Source: Neisseria sicca
GTDB taxonomy: Bacteria > Pseudomonadota > Gammaproteobacteria > Burkholderiales > Neisseriaceae
Assembly (NCBI RefSeq): GCF_017753665.1
Contig: NZ_CP072524.1
Span: 2,046,001 to 2,110,000, forward strand
Length of the DNA stretch: 64,000 bases
Direction: 5' to 3'
Positions 14,853 to 24,762 of the stretch are shown here, piece after piece (the stretch's first letter is position 1; each line of letters begins with the position of its first letter). Both the position numbers and the translations under genes were made by a program. The notes below the pieces were generated by a model. It worked only from the letters and a program-made list of their open reading frames with translations, had not been told where the DNA came from and searched no databases.

Positions 14853-17252
14853 TCAGAATGTTGTACCCAATTGGAACTGGAAGCGTTGGATTTCGTCGCT
14901 GTCTTTTTTCTTCAGCGGGTAGGCGTAGCTGAACTTCATCGGACCCAGCGGCGAGAGCCAGGTTACTGCCGCACCGGCGGAGTAGCGCAACTCTTCCTTG
15001 AAGGTCGATTTGTGGGTCGTGCCTAAGCCGTATGGATTTTGAACGGCATTATTGGTGTAGTAGGTATTGCTGCTGCTGTCGTTATACGTTTTACCGTCCC
15101 ATACGCTGCCTGCGTCGGCAAAGAGGCTCAGACGGACGGAACGGGAATCTTTGATGCCCGGCATCGGGAATAGCAACTCGGCGGAAACGTTGGCTTTTTT
15201 GTTGCCGCCGTAGCTGATTTTCTCGCCGTATTCGTCATAGACTTTCGGACCCAGCGTACCGCTCTCGTAACCGCGTACGGAGCCTAAGCCGCCGCCGTAG
15301 AAGTTTTCAAAGAACGGCATGGTTTTGGTTTTGCCGTAGCCGTTGCCGACGCCGACTTCGCCGCCGAGCATCAGGGTAAAGTCTTTAGTTAGCGGGAAGA
15401 ACCAAGTTTGGTTGTGGGTCAGCGTGTAGTATTGCAGGTCGCTGCCCGGCAGGGCGATTTCGCCGTTGATACCGGTCATGTAACCGCGGGTCGGCCACAA
15501 TGCGCTGTCGGTTTTATTGCGTCCCCAGCCGATCGTACCTTTGTACAGCCAACCTTTGAAGCTGCCCACTCCGTCCGCGCCTTTACCGTATTGGTTGATA
15601 AAGTCGGCATAACGTTTAGGCGCGCCTTTGTAGGTATTCACGGTCAGGTGTTCCGCCGCCAGACCTAAATTGACGCGGTCGTATTCGGTCACGGGGATGC
15701 CCATGCGCACGCCGCCACCTGCGGTGGTGGTTTTATATTGTTTCGCACTGGAAGAGGCTTTACGCGGGTCGTAAGACTTGCCGTAAATATCGTAACCGAG
15801 GCTCACGCCGTCGGGTGTGAAATACGGATCAGTAAACGACAGCGAGCCGTTCAGCGTGGTTTTGCTTCGTGAAGCGCGCAGGGAAACGGATTTACCCGTA
15901 CCGAACAGGTTGTCTTGGGAAACGCCCACAGACATGACCAAGCCGGTATCCTGAACCCAGCCCGCGCTCATATCCAAAGAGCCGGTAGAACGCTCGTTCA
16001 CGCTCATGTTCAAATCGACTTGGTCGGGCGTATTGGCAACCGGCACGGCATCGAATTGTACGTTGTCAAAGTAACCCAGCAACTCGACACGCTCTTTGGA
16101 ACGTTGCAGCTTGGAGGTGTCGTAAGGTGCGGATTCCATCTGACGCAATTCGCGGCGCACGACTTCGTCACGGGTTTTGTTGTTGCCGGTGATGTTGATT
16201 TCGTTCACATAGATTTTGCGGCCGGGTTCGACGTTCAGGACGAAATCGACAGTTTGGGTCTCGGCATTGGGAACAGGCTGGACATTGACTTCGCTGAACG
16301 CGTAGCCTGCCGTACCCATGCGGTTTTGGATGGATTCGAGCGATTTGACCATTTGGGCGCGTTCGTACCATTTGCCCTTTTTCATGGTCAGCAGTTTTTG
16401 CAGCTCTTCTTTCGGCACTTCGCGGGTGTCGCCTTCTATGCGCACGTCGCCCCAGCGGAAGCGTTCGCCCTCGTCAACCGTAACTTTGATGGTTTGCTTG
16501 GTTTTGTCTTCGTTGGTCTGGATGTCGGTATCCAGAATGCGGAAATTGAAGTAGCCGTTGTTTTGGTAGAACTCGCTGATGCGCTCCATGTCTTGCGAGA
16601 ATTTTTGCTCGTTAAACTGGTTGCTCTTAGTCAGCCAAGTCCACATGCCGCCTTCGCTCAAAGACATTTGCTTCATGAGCTTGCGGTCGGAATAGACTTT
16701 GTTGCCTTCAAATTCGATTTCGGTAATCTTTGTGGTTTTACCCTCATCGATGGCGATGTCGATAGAAACGCGGTTACGCGCAAGTTTGGTTACGGTCGGC
16801 GTGATTTGGACCGACTGTTTGCCGCGGCTTTTGTATTCTTCCTTCAGGCTGGCGACAGACTGGCTCAGCGTGGCAGGATTGAAGTATTGGGATTGAGCCA
16901 AACCGAAGGATTCAAGGTTTTTCTTGATCACATCGTTTTGCAGCATTTTCGCGCCGGTGATGTTCAGCGTGCTGATGGTCGGGCGTTCGATAACGGTCAG
17001 CAAGACCTGATTGCCCATGGTCTCTACGCGGACATCGTCAAAAAAACCGGTCGCATACAGAGTTTTGATGATTTCTTCGCTGCGTGCGTCGCTGAATTGG
17101 TCGCCGACTTTGACGGGCAGGTAGTTGAAGACCGTACTCGGTTCGGTGCGCTGCAAACCTTCGACGCGGATGTCTTGAATGGTGAAGTCGGCAAATGCCA
17201 AAGGCGACATGCCCAATACCATCAAAGCAGAAGCAATCTGTTTCAATTTCAT
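14853..17252 (-). CDS. bamA: Outer-membrane protein assembly factor BamA (Omp85)
   Basis: A 799-residue essential outer-membrane protein that inserts beta-barrel proteins. The ATG at 17252 (MKLKQIASALMVLGMSPLAF) gives a proper signal peptide; upstream codons of the open frame overlap rseP. Five POTRA domains cover about 22-425 (first: FTIQDIRVEGLQRTEPSTVF). The C-terminal 16-strand barrel contains the family block VRGYESGTLGPK and closes with QRFQFQLGTTF, ending in the required aromatic residue. It begins four bases after the rseP stop and is followed by ompH. Omp85 was first characterised functionally in Neisseria. Confidence 0.97.
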   Translation of the reverse strand: MKLKQIASALMVLGMSPLAFADFTIQDIRVEGLQRTEPSTVFNYLPVKVGDQFSDARSEEIIKTLYATGFFDDVRVETMGNQVLLTVIERPTISTLNITGAKMLQNDVIKKNLESFGLAQSQYFNPATLSQSVASLKEEYKSRGKQSVQITPTVTKLARNRVSIDIAIDEGKTTKITEIEFEGNKVYSDRKLMKQMSLSEGGMWTWLTKSNQFNEQKFSQDMERISEFYQNNGYFNFRILDTDIQTNEDKTKQTIKVTVDEGERFRWGDVRIEGDTREVPKEELQKLLTMKKGKWYERAQMVKSLESIQNRMGTAGYAFSEVNVQPVPNAETQTVDFVLNVEPGRKIYVNEINITGNNKTRDEVVRRELRQMESAPYDTSKLQRSKERVELLGYFDNVQFDAVPVANTPDQVDLNMSVNERSTGSLDMSAGWVQDTGLVMSVGVSQDNLFGTGKSVSLRASRSKTTLNGSLSFTDPYFTPDGVSLGYDIYGKSYDPRKASSSAKQYKTTTAGGGVRMGIPVTEYDRVNLGLAAEHLTVNTYKGAPKRYADFINQYGKGADGVGSFKGWLYKGTIGWGRNKTDSALWPTRGYMTGINGEIALPGSDLQYYTLTHNQTWFFPLTKDFTLMLGGEVGVGNGYGKTKTMPFFENFYGGGLGSVRGYESGTLGPKVYDEYGEKISYGGNKKANVSAELLFPMPGIKDSRSVRLSLFADAGSVWDGKTYNDSSSNTYYTNNAVQNPYGLGTTHKSTFKEELRYSAGAAVTWLSPLGPMKFSYAYPLKKKDSDEIQRFQFQLGTTF

Positions 17253-17256
17253 AAAA

Positions 17257-18597
17257 TTATCCAAACAAACGGTTGATGTCATTAAAGAAAGCCAGTGCCA
17301 TCATTAACAGCATGGCAGCCAGTCCGAGGCGCAGGCCGATTGCCTGTATGCGCTCGCTCAAGGGCTTTCCGCGTATCCATTCGGCAGTGTAGAACACCAA
17401 ATGCCCGCCGTCCAACACGGGGATGGGCAACAAGTTCAACACGCCTAAACTAATGCTGACCAATGCGAGAAATTCCAAATAGCTTTGAAACCCCAGCTGT
17501 GCCGTTTTTCCGGCGACGTCGGCAATGGTCAGCGGGCCTGAAATATGGTTCAGGGAGGCATTGCCTGTAATCAGTTTTCCGAAGAATTTTACCGTCATCC
17601 AAGCGTTGTTGACGGTTTTGTCCCAGCCCATCGCAAATGCTTCTGCGACAGACGGCTTATATTCGCGCTTGATTTCTTTTGCCCACGCTTCGTCGCCCTG
17701 AGGACCGAAGCCTACCCTGCCGACCAGCGTTCTGTCGGGTTGTTGGATGCTGTCGGGGCGGATGGTCGTCTGAACGGTTTGACCGTCGCGCTCATAAATC
17801 AATTCGATTTTCTTACCCGGGCTTTGGCGTACAATTTCCACCCATTGTTGCCAAGACTCGATGTCCCTGCCGTCGGCACTGATCAGCTTGTCGCCTTTTT
17901 TTAAACCTGCTTTTTCAGCCGGGCTGTTTTCTGTCATTTCGCCGACACGGGTGGTGATTTTAAAAGGCGACAACCCGATATAGCCTTGGTTTTTCGCAAT
18001 TTTACCTGCTTCGGGCGTGCCTGCGGCATCGATAATCCGCATGGTTTCTTGTCCCGAGGTCGTCTGAACGGCAACATTTACCTTGCCTGACTCGATGTTC
18101 AACACGATTTCTTGCTGGGCTTTTTCCCACTCGCCGACGTTAACGCCGTTAACCGAAATAATTTTGTCTCCGGGCTGAAAACCTGCTTTTGAGGCAATGG
18201 TATTTTGCTCAACCATGCCGACATAAGGGCGGATTTCGGTAACGCCGAAGGAAAAACTCAAACCGTAAAGCAGAACCGCCAGCGCGAGATTGGTCAGCGG
18301 GCCTGCGGCGACGATGGCGATGCGTTTGGCGGGATGCTGTTTGTCGAAGGCGTAAGGCAGGTCTGCCTGCGCCACTTCACCCTCGCGCGTATCGACCATT
18401 TTGACATAGCCGCCCAAGGGGATGGGCGCCAAACACCATTCGGTGTCGCCGCGCTTTCTGCTGAAAAACGGTTTGCCGAAGCCGACGGAAAAGCGCACAA
18501 CCTTGACGCCGCACAATCTGGCGACGATGTAGTGTCCGAACTCGTGCAGGCTGACCAAAATCAGGATAGCAAAAATAAAAGCTAGAAGGGTTTGCAA
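17257..18597 (-). CDS. rseP: Site-2 intramembrane metalloprotease RseP
   Basis: A 446-residue inner-membrane protease. The zinc motif HEFGH is at residues 18-22 in the first membrane helix, and the third ligand lies in [12 protein letters not shown] near residue 395. Two PDZ domains occupy the periplasmic part (about 120-195 and 205-285). In E. coli this enzyme cleaves the anti-sigma factor RseA; its substrate in Neisseria is less certain. Placed between dxr and bamA, as in most proteobacteria. A DUS occurs within the coding region. Confidence 0.95.
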   Translation of the reverse strand: MQTLLAFIFAILILVSLHEFGHYIVARLCGVKVVRFSVGFGKPFFSRKRGDTEWCLAPIPLGGYVKMVDTREGEVAQADLPYAFDKQHPAKRIAIVAAGPLTNLALAVLLYGLSFSFGVTEIRPYVGMVEQNTIASKAGFQPGDKIISVNGVNVGEWEKAQQEIVLNIESGKVNVAVQTTSGQETMRIIDAAGTPEAGKIAKNQGYIGLSPFKITTRVGEMTENSPAEKAGLKKGDKLISADGRDIESWQQWVEIVRQSPGKKIELIYERDGQTVQTTIRPDSIQQPDRTLVGRVGFGPQGDEAWAKEIKREYKPSVAEAFAMGWDKTVNNAWMTVKFFGKLITGNASLNHISGPLTIADVAGKTAQLGFQSYLEFLALVSISLGVLNLLPIPVLDGGHLVFYTAEWIRGKPLSERIQAIGLRLGLAAMLLMMALAFFNDINRLFG

Positions 18598-18637
18598 AAG
18601 AATCTCTCAGTTTGGGTATGGGTTGACGTTGTCGATG

Positions 18638-18673
18638 TTTCAGACGACGTATCAAGGCAGGGGTCGTCTGAAA
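18638..18673. terminator. Imperfect DUS hairpin between dxr and rseP
   Basis: TTTCAGACGAC and GTCGTCTGAAA arms with a 14-base loop in the 210-bp dxr-rseP gap; another single DUS lies at 18771. Termination between the two genes is possible but not certain. Confidence 0.45.
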
Positions 18674-18807
18674 GCATTCGCAATGTGTAGAAAATATTAT
18701 TGGCGTTATTTTGCCGATTATAAAGTCAGTCTGCCGTTTTGTCCGCCACACATGACGGATGGGCGGGTTTTCAGACGACCTGTCATTTTTTATCGTTGCG
18801 GCACGGT

Positions 18808-19992
18808 TTATCCCAATGCGGCGATAAATTCCTGCGCCTGTCTGCGGGTAACGGCGTCTTGCGCCAGCAGGTTTTCGATGTTGCCGAGGTCGTCTGAAAA
18901 GTCTTGTGCGAGACAGTGGGCGACGGTTTTGGCAATGTCGGTAAACTTAATCTGCCCGTCTAAGAAGGCGGCGACAGCGGCTTCGTTGGCGGCGTTCAAG
19001 ACGCAGGGCGCGGCTCCGCCCGCGTTCATGGCTTCATAGGCGAGCTTCAGACAAGGGAAGCGGTCAAAGTCGGGCTTTTGGAAGGTCAACGCAGACAATG
19101 CGTCGAAATCCAGGTCGCCGACACCCGAATTGATGCGTTCCGGCAAGCCCAAACAATAAGCGATGGGCGTACGCATATCGGGATTGCCCAGTTGCGCCAG
19201 CACGGAGCCGTCGCGGTAGCGTACCATGCTGTGTATCACGGACTGCGGATGGATAACGACTTCGAGTTTATCAGGCGGGCAGTTGAACAGCCAATGCGCT
19301 TCAATCAGCTCCAAACCTTTGTTCATCATGGTGGCGGAATCGACGGAGATTTTGCGCCCCATGCTCCAATTGGGGTGTTTGACCGCTTGCGCGGGCGTAA
19401 TGCTGTCGAACGTGCCTAAATCGGCCGTCAGAAACGGGCCGCCGGAAGCGGTCAGGATAATCGAGCGGATGCCGTGTTCGTTCAGACGACCTGTGTAATC
19501 GCGCGGCAAAACTTGGAAAATGGCGTTGTGTTCGCTGTCGATGGGCAACACTGCCGCGCCGTTTGTGCGGGCGGTTTCCATAAACAACGCGCCGGAAACC
19601 ACCAGCGTCTCTTTGTTCGCCAGATAAATGGTTTTGCCTTTTTGCGCCGCCGCCAGCGCAGAAGGCAGGCCCGCCGCTCCGACAATGGCGCACATGACAC
19701 CGCTGACTTCATCGGCAGACGCAACGTCAACCAATGCCTGCGCGCCGTGTAAAACCTGCGTCGCCGCGCCGTCGCGTTTCAACAGGGCTTCAAGCCGGGC
19801 GGCGTGTTCGGCATCGGCAACGACGGCATATTCGGGGCGGAACGTTTGACATTGAGCCGCCAGTTTCTCAACCTGCTTATGCCCCGCCAGCGCGAATACG
19901 CGGAATTTTTCGGGGTGGCGGGAGACAACATCCAGCGTGCTTTCGCCTATGCTGCCGGTACTGCCTAATATGGTCAGGACTTGTGGTGTCAT
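18808..19992 (-). CDS. dxr: 1-deoxy-D-xylulose 5-phosphate reductoisomerase
   Basis: A 394-residue NADPH enzyme making 2-C-methyl-D-erythritol 4-phosphate, second step of the non-mevalonate isoprenoid pathway. Seen: the NADPH-binding [14 protein letters not shown] at 10-23, NKETLVVSG near 125, the metal and substrate block [11 protein letters not shown] near 150, ASGGPF near 185, and [14 protein letters not shown] near 225. Upstream lies a Correia element and a DUS hairpin that separate it from cdsA, so it may have its own promoter. Confidence 0.97.
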   Translation of the reverse strand: MTPQVLTILGSTGSIGESTLDVVSRHPEKFRVFALAGHKQVEKLAAQCQTFRPEYAVVADAEHAARLEALLKRDGAATQVLHGAQALVDVASADEVSGVMCAIVGAAGLPSALAAAQKGKTIYLANKETLVVSGALFMETARTNGAAVLPIDSEHNAIFQVLPRDYTGRLNEHGIRSIILTASGGPFLTADLGTFDSITPAQAVKHPNWSMGRKISVDSATMMNKGLELIEAHWLFNCPPDKLEVVIHPQSVIHSMVRYRDGSVLAQLGNPDMRTPIAYCLGLPERINSGVGDLDFDALSALTFQKPDFDRFPCLKLAYEAMNAGGAAPCVLNAANEAAVAAFLDGQIKFTDIAKTVAHCLAQDFSDDLGNIENLLAQDAVTRRQAQEFIAALG

Positions 19993-20020
19993 GGTGTGTT
20001 CTTTATATACTGCTTTCGGA

Positions 20021-20064
20021 TTTCAGACGACCTTGGGGCTTAAGGTCGAAAAGGTCGTCTGAAA
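20021..20064. terminator. Paired-DUS hairpin between cdsA and dxr
   Basis: TTTCAGACGACCTT and AAGGTCGTCTGAAA arms with a 16-base loop, about 30 bp before the dxr start and behind the Correia element. Confidence 0.55.
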
Positions 20065-20105
20065 ACGCTTATTCGATATTGTGTTTGATGTGTTCCAACG
20101 ACTTT

Positions 20106-20210
20106 TATAGTGGATTAACTTTAAACCAGTACGGCGTTGCCTCGCCTTGTCGTACTATCTGTACTGTCTGCGGCTTCGTTGCCTTGTCCTGATTTAGTTA
20201 ATCCACTATA
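20106..20210. repeat. Correia element (short form) between cdsA and dxr
   Basis: A 105-bp copy with TATAGTGGATTAACTTTAAA at one end and TTAATCCACTATA at the other, interior as in the copy at 8711 but in the opposite orientation and likewise missing about 50 bp. It ends six bases from the cdsA stop, so it lies within the likely cdsA-dxr transcript. Confidence 0.92.
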
Positions 20211-20216
20211 ACCGCT

Positions 20217-21011
20217 TCAGAACAAGCTTTCAAAGGCGGCATAGACGCTGATGACGGCAATCAGGCTGTCCACGCGGTCGAACACGCCACCGTGTCCGGG
20301 CAGCAGATTGCTGCTGTCCTTGATGCCCACCGCGCGTTTGAGCCAGCTTTCCAACAGGTCGCCGCAGACGCTGACAACAGTCAACACCAAACCGATTAAC
20401 ACGGTATTGAGCCAGCCTGCGTCAAACGTGAGCCAACCGGCCCACCACACCACAGTCATGTACACTGCCACGCAAATCGCGCCGCCGATTGCGCCTTCCC
20501 AGCTTTTGCCGGGGCTGACGGTCGGTGCGATTTTGTGTTTGCCGAACGCTTTGCCGCTGAAATACGCGAAAACATCGGCAACCCACACCAAACCCATCAC
20601 GGCAAGCAGCGACAAGGCATAATCGGGATGCGGACGCAGGGACATGAGTGCGAACCAAAACGGCATGACCAAAAGCCAGCCGACGGTATAAGCCTGCCAG
20701 CCGCCGTTCAATTTCCATTTGAATTTCAGCCACAAAGGCATGACGACCAGCCAAAACACCAAAACAGCGTACCAAACGATATCCGGCAGCGTCCAACCGC
20801 CTGCGTAGGCGATGACGCCGAACACCAGCGTCGCGGCGAGATAATGATTGGTTTTCAGTTTCTCCAATCCGCTCATGCGAGAGTATTCCCACAGCGTAAC
20901 CAGAGAAATCAATCCGCAAAATGCCGCCCACAGCCATTGCGGCGCGTAAAACAGCATACCGAGCATCAACGGCAGCATCCACAGCGCCGTGATAATCCGT
21001 TGTTTCAACAT
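20217..21011 (-). CDS. cdsA: Phosphatidate cytidylyltransferase
   Basis: A 264-residue inner-membrane enzyme that makes CDP-diacylglycerol from CTP and phosphatidic acid, precursor of all phospholipids. About eight membrane helices. The family signature is in the C-terminal third: SPGKSWEGAIGG near 163, then KDSSNLLPGHGGVFDRVDSL near 230 with the metal-binding Asp residues. It starts two bases after the uppS stop. Confidence 0.95.
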   Translation of the reverse strand: MLKQRIITALWMLPLMLGMLFYAPQWLWAAFCGLISLVTLWEYSRMSGLEKLKTNHYLAATLVFGVIAYAGGWTLPDIVWYAVLVFWLVVMPLWLKFKWKLNGGWQAYTVGWLLVMPFWFALMSLRPHPDYALSLLAVMGLVWVADVFAYFSGKAFGKHKIAPTVSPGKSWEGAIGGAICVAVYMTVVWWAGWLTFDAGWLNTVLIGLVLTVVSVCGDLLESWLKRAVGIKDSSNLLPGHGGVFDRVDSLIAVISVYAAFESLF

Positions 21012-21013
21012 TT

Positions 21014-21760
21014 TTAACCCCTTTGCTGCTCTACCGGCAGCTGTTCCGAAGTGCGCCCGAAGCGTCGTTCGCGTTTTTGGAACGAGGCGACTGCATCGTC
21101 TAAGGCTTTGCTGTCAAAATCGGGCCACAGGGTATCGGTAAAATAAAGTTCGGCATACGCCATCTGCCAAAGCAAGAAATTGCTGATGCGCGTTTCGCCA
21201 CCGGTGCGGATAAACAAATCCGGCTCAGGCGCATCGCCCAGCATCAAGTGTTTCGCCAGCGCGTCTTCCGTAATCTCAGATACGCCTTCGGCAATCAGTT
21301 TGTTTGCCGCCTGCAAAATATCCCAGCGGCCGCCGTAATCCGCGGCGATGCTCAGGGTCAGGCCGGTATTGTTTGCCGTCAACGCTTCCGCTTCTTCTAT
21401 GCCTTGCAGAATCTGCTGGTTGAAACGTTCGCGGCTGCCCAACACCTTCAGGCACATATTGTTTTCGTGCAGACGGCGCACCTGCTTTTGCAAAGCCTGC
21501 AAAAACAGCCCCATCAGGAACGACACTTCGTCTTCGGGGCGGCGCCAGTTTTCAGTCGAAAAGGCAAACACGGTCAGATATTGCACACCCAGTTTGGCGC
21601 AATGCTTTACCATATTTTCCAACGCGTCCAAGCCGCGTTTATGCCCCATCACGCGGGGAAGGAATCGCTTTTTCGCCCAACGGCCGTTGCCGTCCATAAT
21701 CACGGCGATATGCTTCGGAACCGAAGTATGTTCCAAAATGGTCTGCGTGCTGCTCTTCAT
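21014..21760 (-). CDS. uppS: Undecaprenyl diphosphate synthase (isoprenyl transferase)
   Basis: A 248-residue cis-prenyltransferase that builds the C55 carrier lipid for peptidoglycan and surface glycans from farnesyl diphosphate. The catalytic Asp is in AVIMDGNGRWAKKRFLPR near residue 22; TVFAFSTENWRRPEDEV and the C-terminal RTGGETRISNFLLWQ and AYAELYF blocks are complete. Near-continuous with cdsA, and about 60 bp after frr. Confidence 0.96.
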   Translation of the reverse strand: MKSSTQTILEHTSVPKHIAVIMDGNGRWAKKRFLPRVMGHKRGLDALENMVKHCAKLGVQYLTVFAFSTENWRRPEDEVSFLMGLFLQALQKQVRRLHENNMCLKVLGSRERFNQQILQGIEEAEALTANNTGLTLSIAADYGGRWDILQAANKLIAEGVSEITEDALAKHLMLGDAPEPDLFIRTGGETRISNFLLWQMAYAELYFTDTLWPDFDSKALDDAVASFQKRERRFGRTSEQLPVEQQRG

Positions 21761-21817
21761 ATCTGCCTTTCGCAGCGCGGCGGTTCAAAGGTCGTCTGAA
21801 ACGCAGCGGACAAGGGT

Positions 21818-22375
21818 TTAAATCGCCATCAAATCTTCTTCTTTGGCAGCCAGCGTTTTATCGGCTTCGGCGATGTATTTGTCGGTCAGTTTTTGAACCG
21901 CTTCTTCGCCGCGACGTGCCTCGTCTTCGGAAATTTCTTTGTCTTTCAAGAGTTTTTTGATGTGATCGTTCGCATCGCGGCGCACGTTGCGGATGGACAC
22001 GCGTCCTTCTTCCGCCTCGCTGCGTACGACTTTAATCAAATCTTTACGGCGCTCTTCGGTCAGCATGGGCATAGGCACGCGGATCAAATCGCCGACGGCT
22101 GCCGGGTTCAGACCCAAGTTTGAATCGCGGATGGCTTTCTCGACTTTGGCCGCCATATTGCTTTCAAAAGGTTTTACGCCGATGGTGCGCGCGTCCAGAA
22201 GCGTCACGTTGGCCACTTGGCTGACCGGAACCATGCTGCCCCAGTATTCGACTTCCACTTGGTCCAACAGACCGGTATGCGCACGGCCGGTACGCACTTT
22301 CGCCAAATTCTCTTTCAGCACTTCTACCGAGCGCTGCATTTTGCTTTCCGCTGTTTTTTGAATATCGTTAATCAT
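21818..22375 (-). CDS. frr: Ribosome recycling factor
   Basis: A 185-residue protein that, with EF-G, splits post-termination ribosomes. The sequence runs full length: [33 protein letters not shown], the domain II region, and [20 protein letters not shown] near 132-151. First gene of the frr-uppS-cdsA run. pyrH, its usual neighbour, is not in the adjacent 250 bp. Confidence 0.97.
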   Translation of the reverse strand: MINDIQKTAESKMQRSVEVLKENLAKVRTGRAHTGLLDQVEVEYWGSMVPVSQVANVTLLDARTIGVKPFESNMAAKVEKAIRDSNLGLNPAAVGDLIRVPMPMLTEERRKDLIKVVRSEAEEGRVSIRNVRRDANDHIKKLLKDKEISEDEARRGEEAVQKLTDKYIAEADKTLAAKEEDLMAI

Positions 22376-22574
22376 TTTCTGCTTTCAAATAAGATACTGA
22401 ATTTAAAACCTCGCCCGGACGCATGACCATCCGAACGGCAAATCAAGCTGTTAACTGCGCATAGTACCGTCATTCGGCGATTCCGACAAGGCAGGGGCGG
22501 TTTTGGGCCTTGTTTCTTAACTGATATTTAAATGCCGTTACAAATAGGATGTATAGAGGGCTGCATCAGCAAAA

Positions 22575-22615
22575 AAGGTCGTCTGAAAACGGTTTTTCCG
22601 CTTTCAGACGACCTT
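22575..22615. terminator. Paired-DUS terminator after terC
   Basis: AAGGTCGTCTGAAA and TTTCAGACGACCTT, 14-bp stem with a 13-base loop and T tract, 17 bp behind the terC stop. The rest of the 22376-22631 gap shows no gene. Confidence 0.8.
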
Positions 22616-22631
22616 CCTTTATCCGCCAAAC

Positions 22632-23600
22632 TTATTTCTGCTGCTGACGCGTGTACACCAGCGATGTAAGGATGGATGCGCCCAGTGCGCCGAAGACGAC
22701 GGAGAGGGAAATGGAGATGGGGATGTGCACCCAGTGCATAATCAGCATTTTGATGCCGATGAAACTCAAGACGAAGGCGAGGCCGTATTTGAGGAAGATG
22801 AAACGGTCGGCGACATCGGCAAGCAGGAAATACATGGCACGCAACCCGAGTATGGCGAAGATGTTTGAGGTGAGGACGATGAAGGGGTCGGTGGTTACGG
22901 CGAAGACGGCGGGAATGCTGTCCACGGCGAAGATGACGTCACTCAACTCTATCATGATAAGGACGAGCAAAAGCGGGGTGGCGATGCGCTTGCCGTTTTC
23001 GACGGTAAAGAATTTTTCGCCTTCAAACTGATGGCTGACAGGAATGACCTTTTTAAGCCAGCCCAAAATCTTGTTTTGCGAAAGGTCCTCTTCTTCGGAT
23101 TCCGGTTTCATCATATGGATGCCGGTATAGACGAGGAATGCGCCGAAAATGTAGAGAATCCATTCGAACCGCTGCACCAGTGCCGCGCCGATGAAAATCA
23201 TAATAGCACGCAGGACGATGGCGCCGAACACGCCGTAAAGAAGGACGCGGTGCTGGTATTTCGGGGAAACTTTGAAGTAACCGAAAATCATCAGGAAAAC
23301 AAAGATGTTGTCAACGGCAAGGGATTTTTCGAGGATGTAGCCGGTGAAAAATTCGAGGGTTTTTTCTTTGGCAACAACGGCGCCGTAAAGAGGATTGCCT
23401 GCCAGCTCGAAATAGAGCCAGCCTGCGAAGGCGCAGGATACGGCGACCCAGACGCAGCTCCAGGCGACGGCTTCTTTGACGCTGACTTTATGCGCACCGC
23501 TTTTTTTAAGCGAGAGCATGTCGATGATGATCATGATGAAAACGGCGGCGAAGAACACGCCGTAGAAAAGGGGCGAGCCGACGGAAGGGTGTTCGGTCAT
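22632..23600 (-). CDS. TerC/Alx family membrane protein
   Basis: A 322-residue inner-membrane protein with about nine helices. TerC family hallmarks are LEKSLAVDNIFVFLMIFGYF near residue 92 and IELSDVIFAVDSIPAVFAVT near 220, both with acidic residues inside helices. Members such as Alx export manganese or respond to alkaline pH and to secreted-protein metallation. Alx genes often have a manganese riboswitch; here the upstream 70 bp abut an insertion sequence, so any such leader would be disrupted or absent. Confidence 0.88.
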   Translation of the reverse strand: MTEHPSVGSPLFYGVFFAAVFIMIIIDMLSLKKSGAHKVSVKEAVAWSCVWVAVSCAFAGWLYFELAGNPLYGAVVAKEKTLEFFTGYILEKSLAVDNIFVFLMIFGYFKVSPKYQHRVLLYGVFGAIVLRAIMIFIGAALVQRFEWILYIFGAFLVYTGIHMMKPESEEEDLSQNKILGWLKKVIPVSHQFEGEKFFTVENGKRIATPLLLVLIMIELSDVIFAVDSIPAVFAVTTDPFIVLTSNIFAILGLRAMYFLLADVADRFIFLKYGLAFVLSFIGIKMLIMHWVHIPISISLSVVFGALGASILTSLVYTRQQQK

Positions 23601-23669
23601 GTATTCGGATTCCTTGTGATGAGGTGGTTGGATGGCGGCTTTTCAGACGACCTGTTGGGAAAGGTCCTT

Positions 23670-24743
23670 GGATTCGGATTTCAAGTGCAACACTATGGTA
23701 CTAGTGGTTGGAACAGATTCAAGAATAAAACACTTGGCGTTTCGTAGCCAAGTGTTTTTCTTGGCCGGTGGTTCAACTCATCTTGAACCCTGCGTATCTC
23801 CCGATCACTGATGTTCCGGAAATCGGTTTGTTTGGGGAAATATTGTCGGATGAGTCCGTTGGTGTTCTCATTCAGCCCTTTCTCCCAAGAATGGTAGGGG
23901 CGGCAAAAATAAGTCTCCGCTTTCAATGCTTTGGCTATTTTGGTGTGTTGGTAAAATTCTTTACCGTTGTCCATGGTGATGGTGTGGACTCTGGCTTTAT
24001 GTGCCCTTAATACCCTAATGGCTGCCAGAGCAGTGTCTTCGGCTTTGAGGCTGTCCAATTTGCAGATGATGGTGTAGCGGGTAACGCGTTCGACCAAGGT
24101 CAGTAATGCGCTTTTCTGTCCTTTGCCGACGATGGTGTCGGCTTCCCAATCGCCGATGCGGGCTTTCTGGTCGACGATGGCGGGTCGGTTTTCTATGCCG
24201 ACGCGGTTGGGCACTTTGCCTCTGGTCCATGTGCTGCCGTAGCGTTTGCGGTAGGGTTTGCTGCATATTCTGAGGTGTTGCCACAAGGTGCCGCCGTTGC
24301 TTTTGTCTTGGCGGAGGTAGCGGTAAATGGTGCTGTGGTGGAGTGTTATCCCGTGATGTTTGCGCAGGTAGGCGCATACTTGTTCGGGACTGAGTTTGCG
24401 GCGGATAAGGGTGTCGATGTGTTGAATCAGCTGCGAATCAAGCTTATAGGGCTTTCGCTTACGCTGTTTGATAGTCCGGCTCTGCTTCTGTGCTTTTTCG
24501 GCACTGTATTGCTGCCCTTGGGTGCGGTGCCGTCTGATTTCGCGGCTGATGGTGCTTTTGTGGCGGTTAAGCTGTTTGGCGATTTCTGTGACGGTGCAGT
24601 GGCGGGACAGGTATTGGATATGGTATCGTTCGTCTTGGGTCAGTTGTGTGTAGCTCATGGCAATCTTTCTTGCAGGAAAGGCCGTATGCTACCGCATACT
24701 GGCCTTTTTCTGTTAGGGAAAGTTGCACTTCAAATGCGAATCC
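23670..24743 (-). mobile_element. IS30-family insertion sequence, IS1655-like
   Basis: About 1.07 kb. Imperfect terminal inverted repeats: 23670-23691 reads GGATTCGGATTTCAAGTGCAAC and the complement of 24722-24743 reads the same with two mismatches (GGATTCGCATTTGAAGTGCA at its start). One intact transposase fills it. I could not identify a target duplication; the exact ends may differ by a few bases. It lies between terC and the CopD-like gene, which face the same way. Confidence 0.85.
23693..24658 (-). CDS. IS30-family transposase
   Basis: A 321-residue transposase. The N-terminal helix-turn-helix (TVTEIAKQLNRHKSTISREI at about 23-42) binds the ends; the catalytic DDE core is intact: Asp in GDWEADTIVG near 170, Asp in TITMDNGKEF near 235, and Glu in GLNENTNGLIRQYFPK near 270. 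The ending EVPSVLFL-like tail is typical. No frameshift seen, so the element may be active. The product closely resembles the IS1655 transposase common in Neisseria, from memory. Confidence 0.93.
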   Translation of the reverse strand: MSYTQLTQDERYHIQYLSRHCTVTEIAKQLNRHKSTISREIRRHRTQGQQYSAEKAQKQSRTIKQRKRKPYKLDSQLIQHIDTLIRRKLSPEQVCAYLRKHHGITLHHSTIYRYLRQDKSNGGTLWQHLRICSKPYRKRYGSTWTRGKVPNRVGIENRPAIVDQKARIGDWEADTIVGKGQKSALLTLVERVTRYTIICKLDSLKAEDTALAAIRVLRAHKARVHTITMDNGKEFYQHTKIAKALKAETYFCRPYHSWEKGLNENTNGLIRQYFPKQTDFRNISDREIRRVQDELNHRPRKTLGYETPSVLFLNLFQPLVP

Positions 24744-24762
24744 GCCGTCGTCTGAAACAGGC

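Noticed and set aside
15915..17276. A 453-codon plus-strand open frame opposite bamA
   Set aside because: bamA is certain on the minus strand; this frame is an antisense shadow with no recognisable domain.
22376..22574. A small gene or leader between frr and terC
   Set aside because: No open frame with a ribosome site and no structure beyond the DUS terminator at 22575.
23670..24743. Target-site duplication of the insertion sequence
   Set aside because: The two or three bases outside the inverted repeats (CTT on the left, GCC on the right) do not match, so I cannot fix the exact ends.
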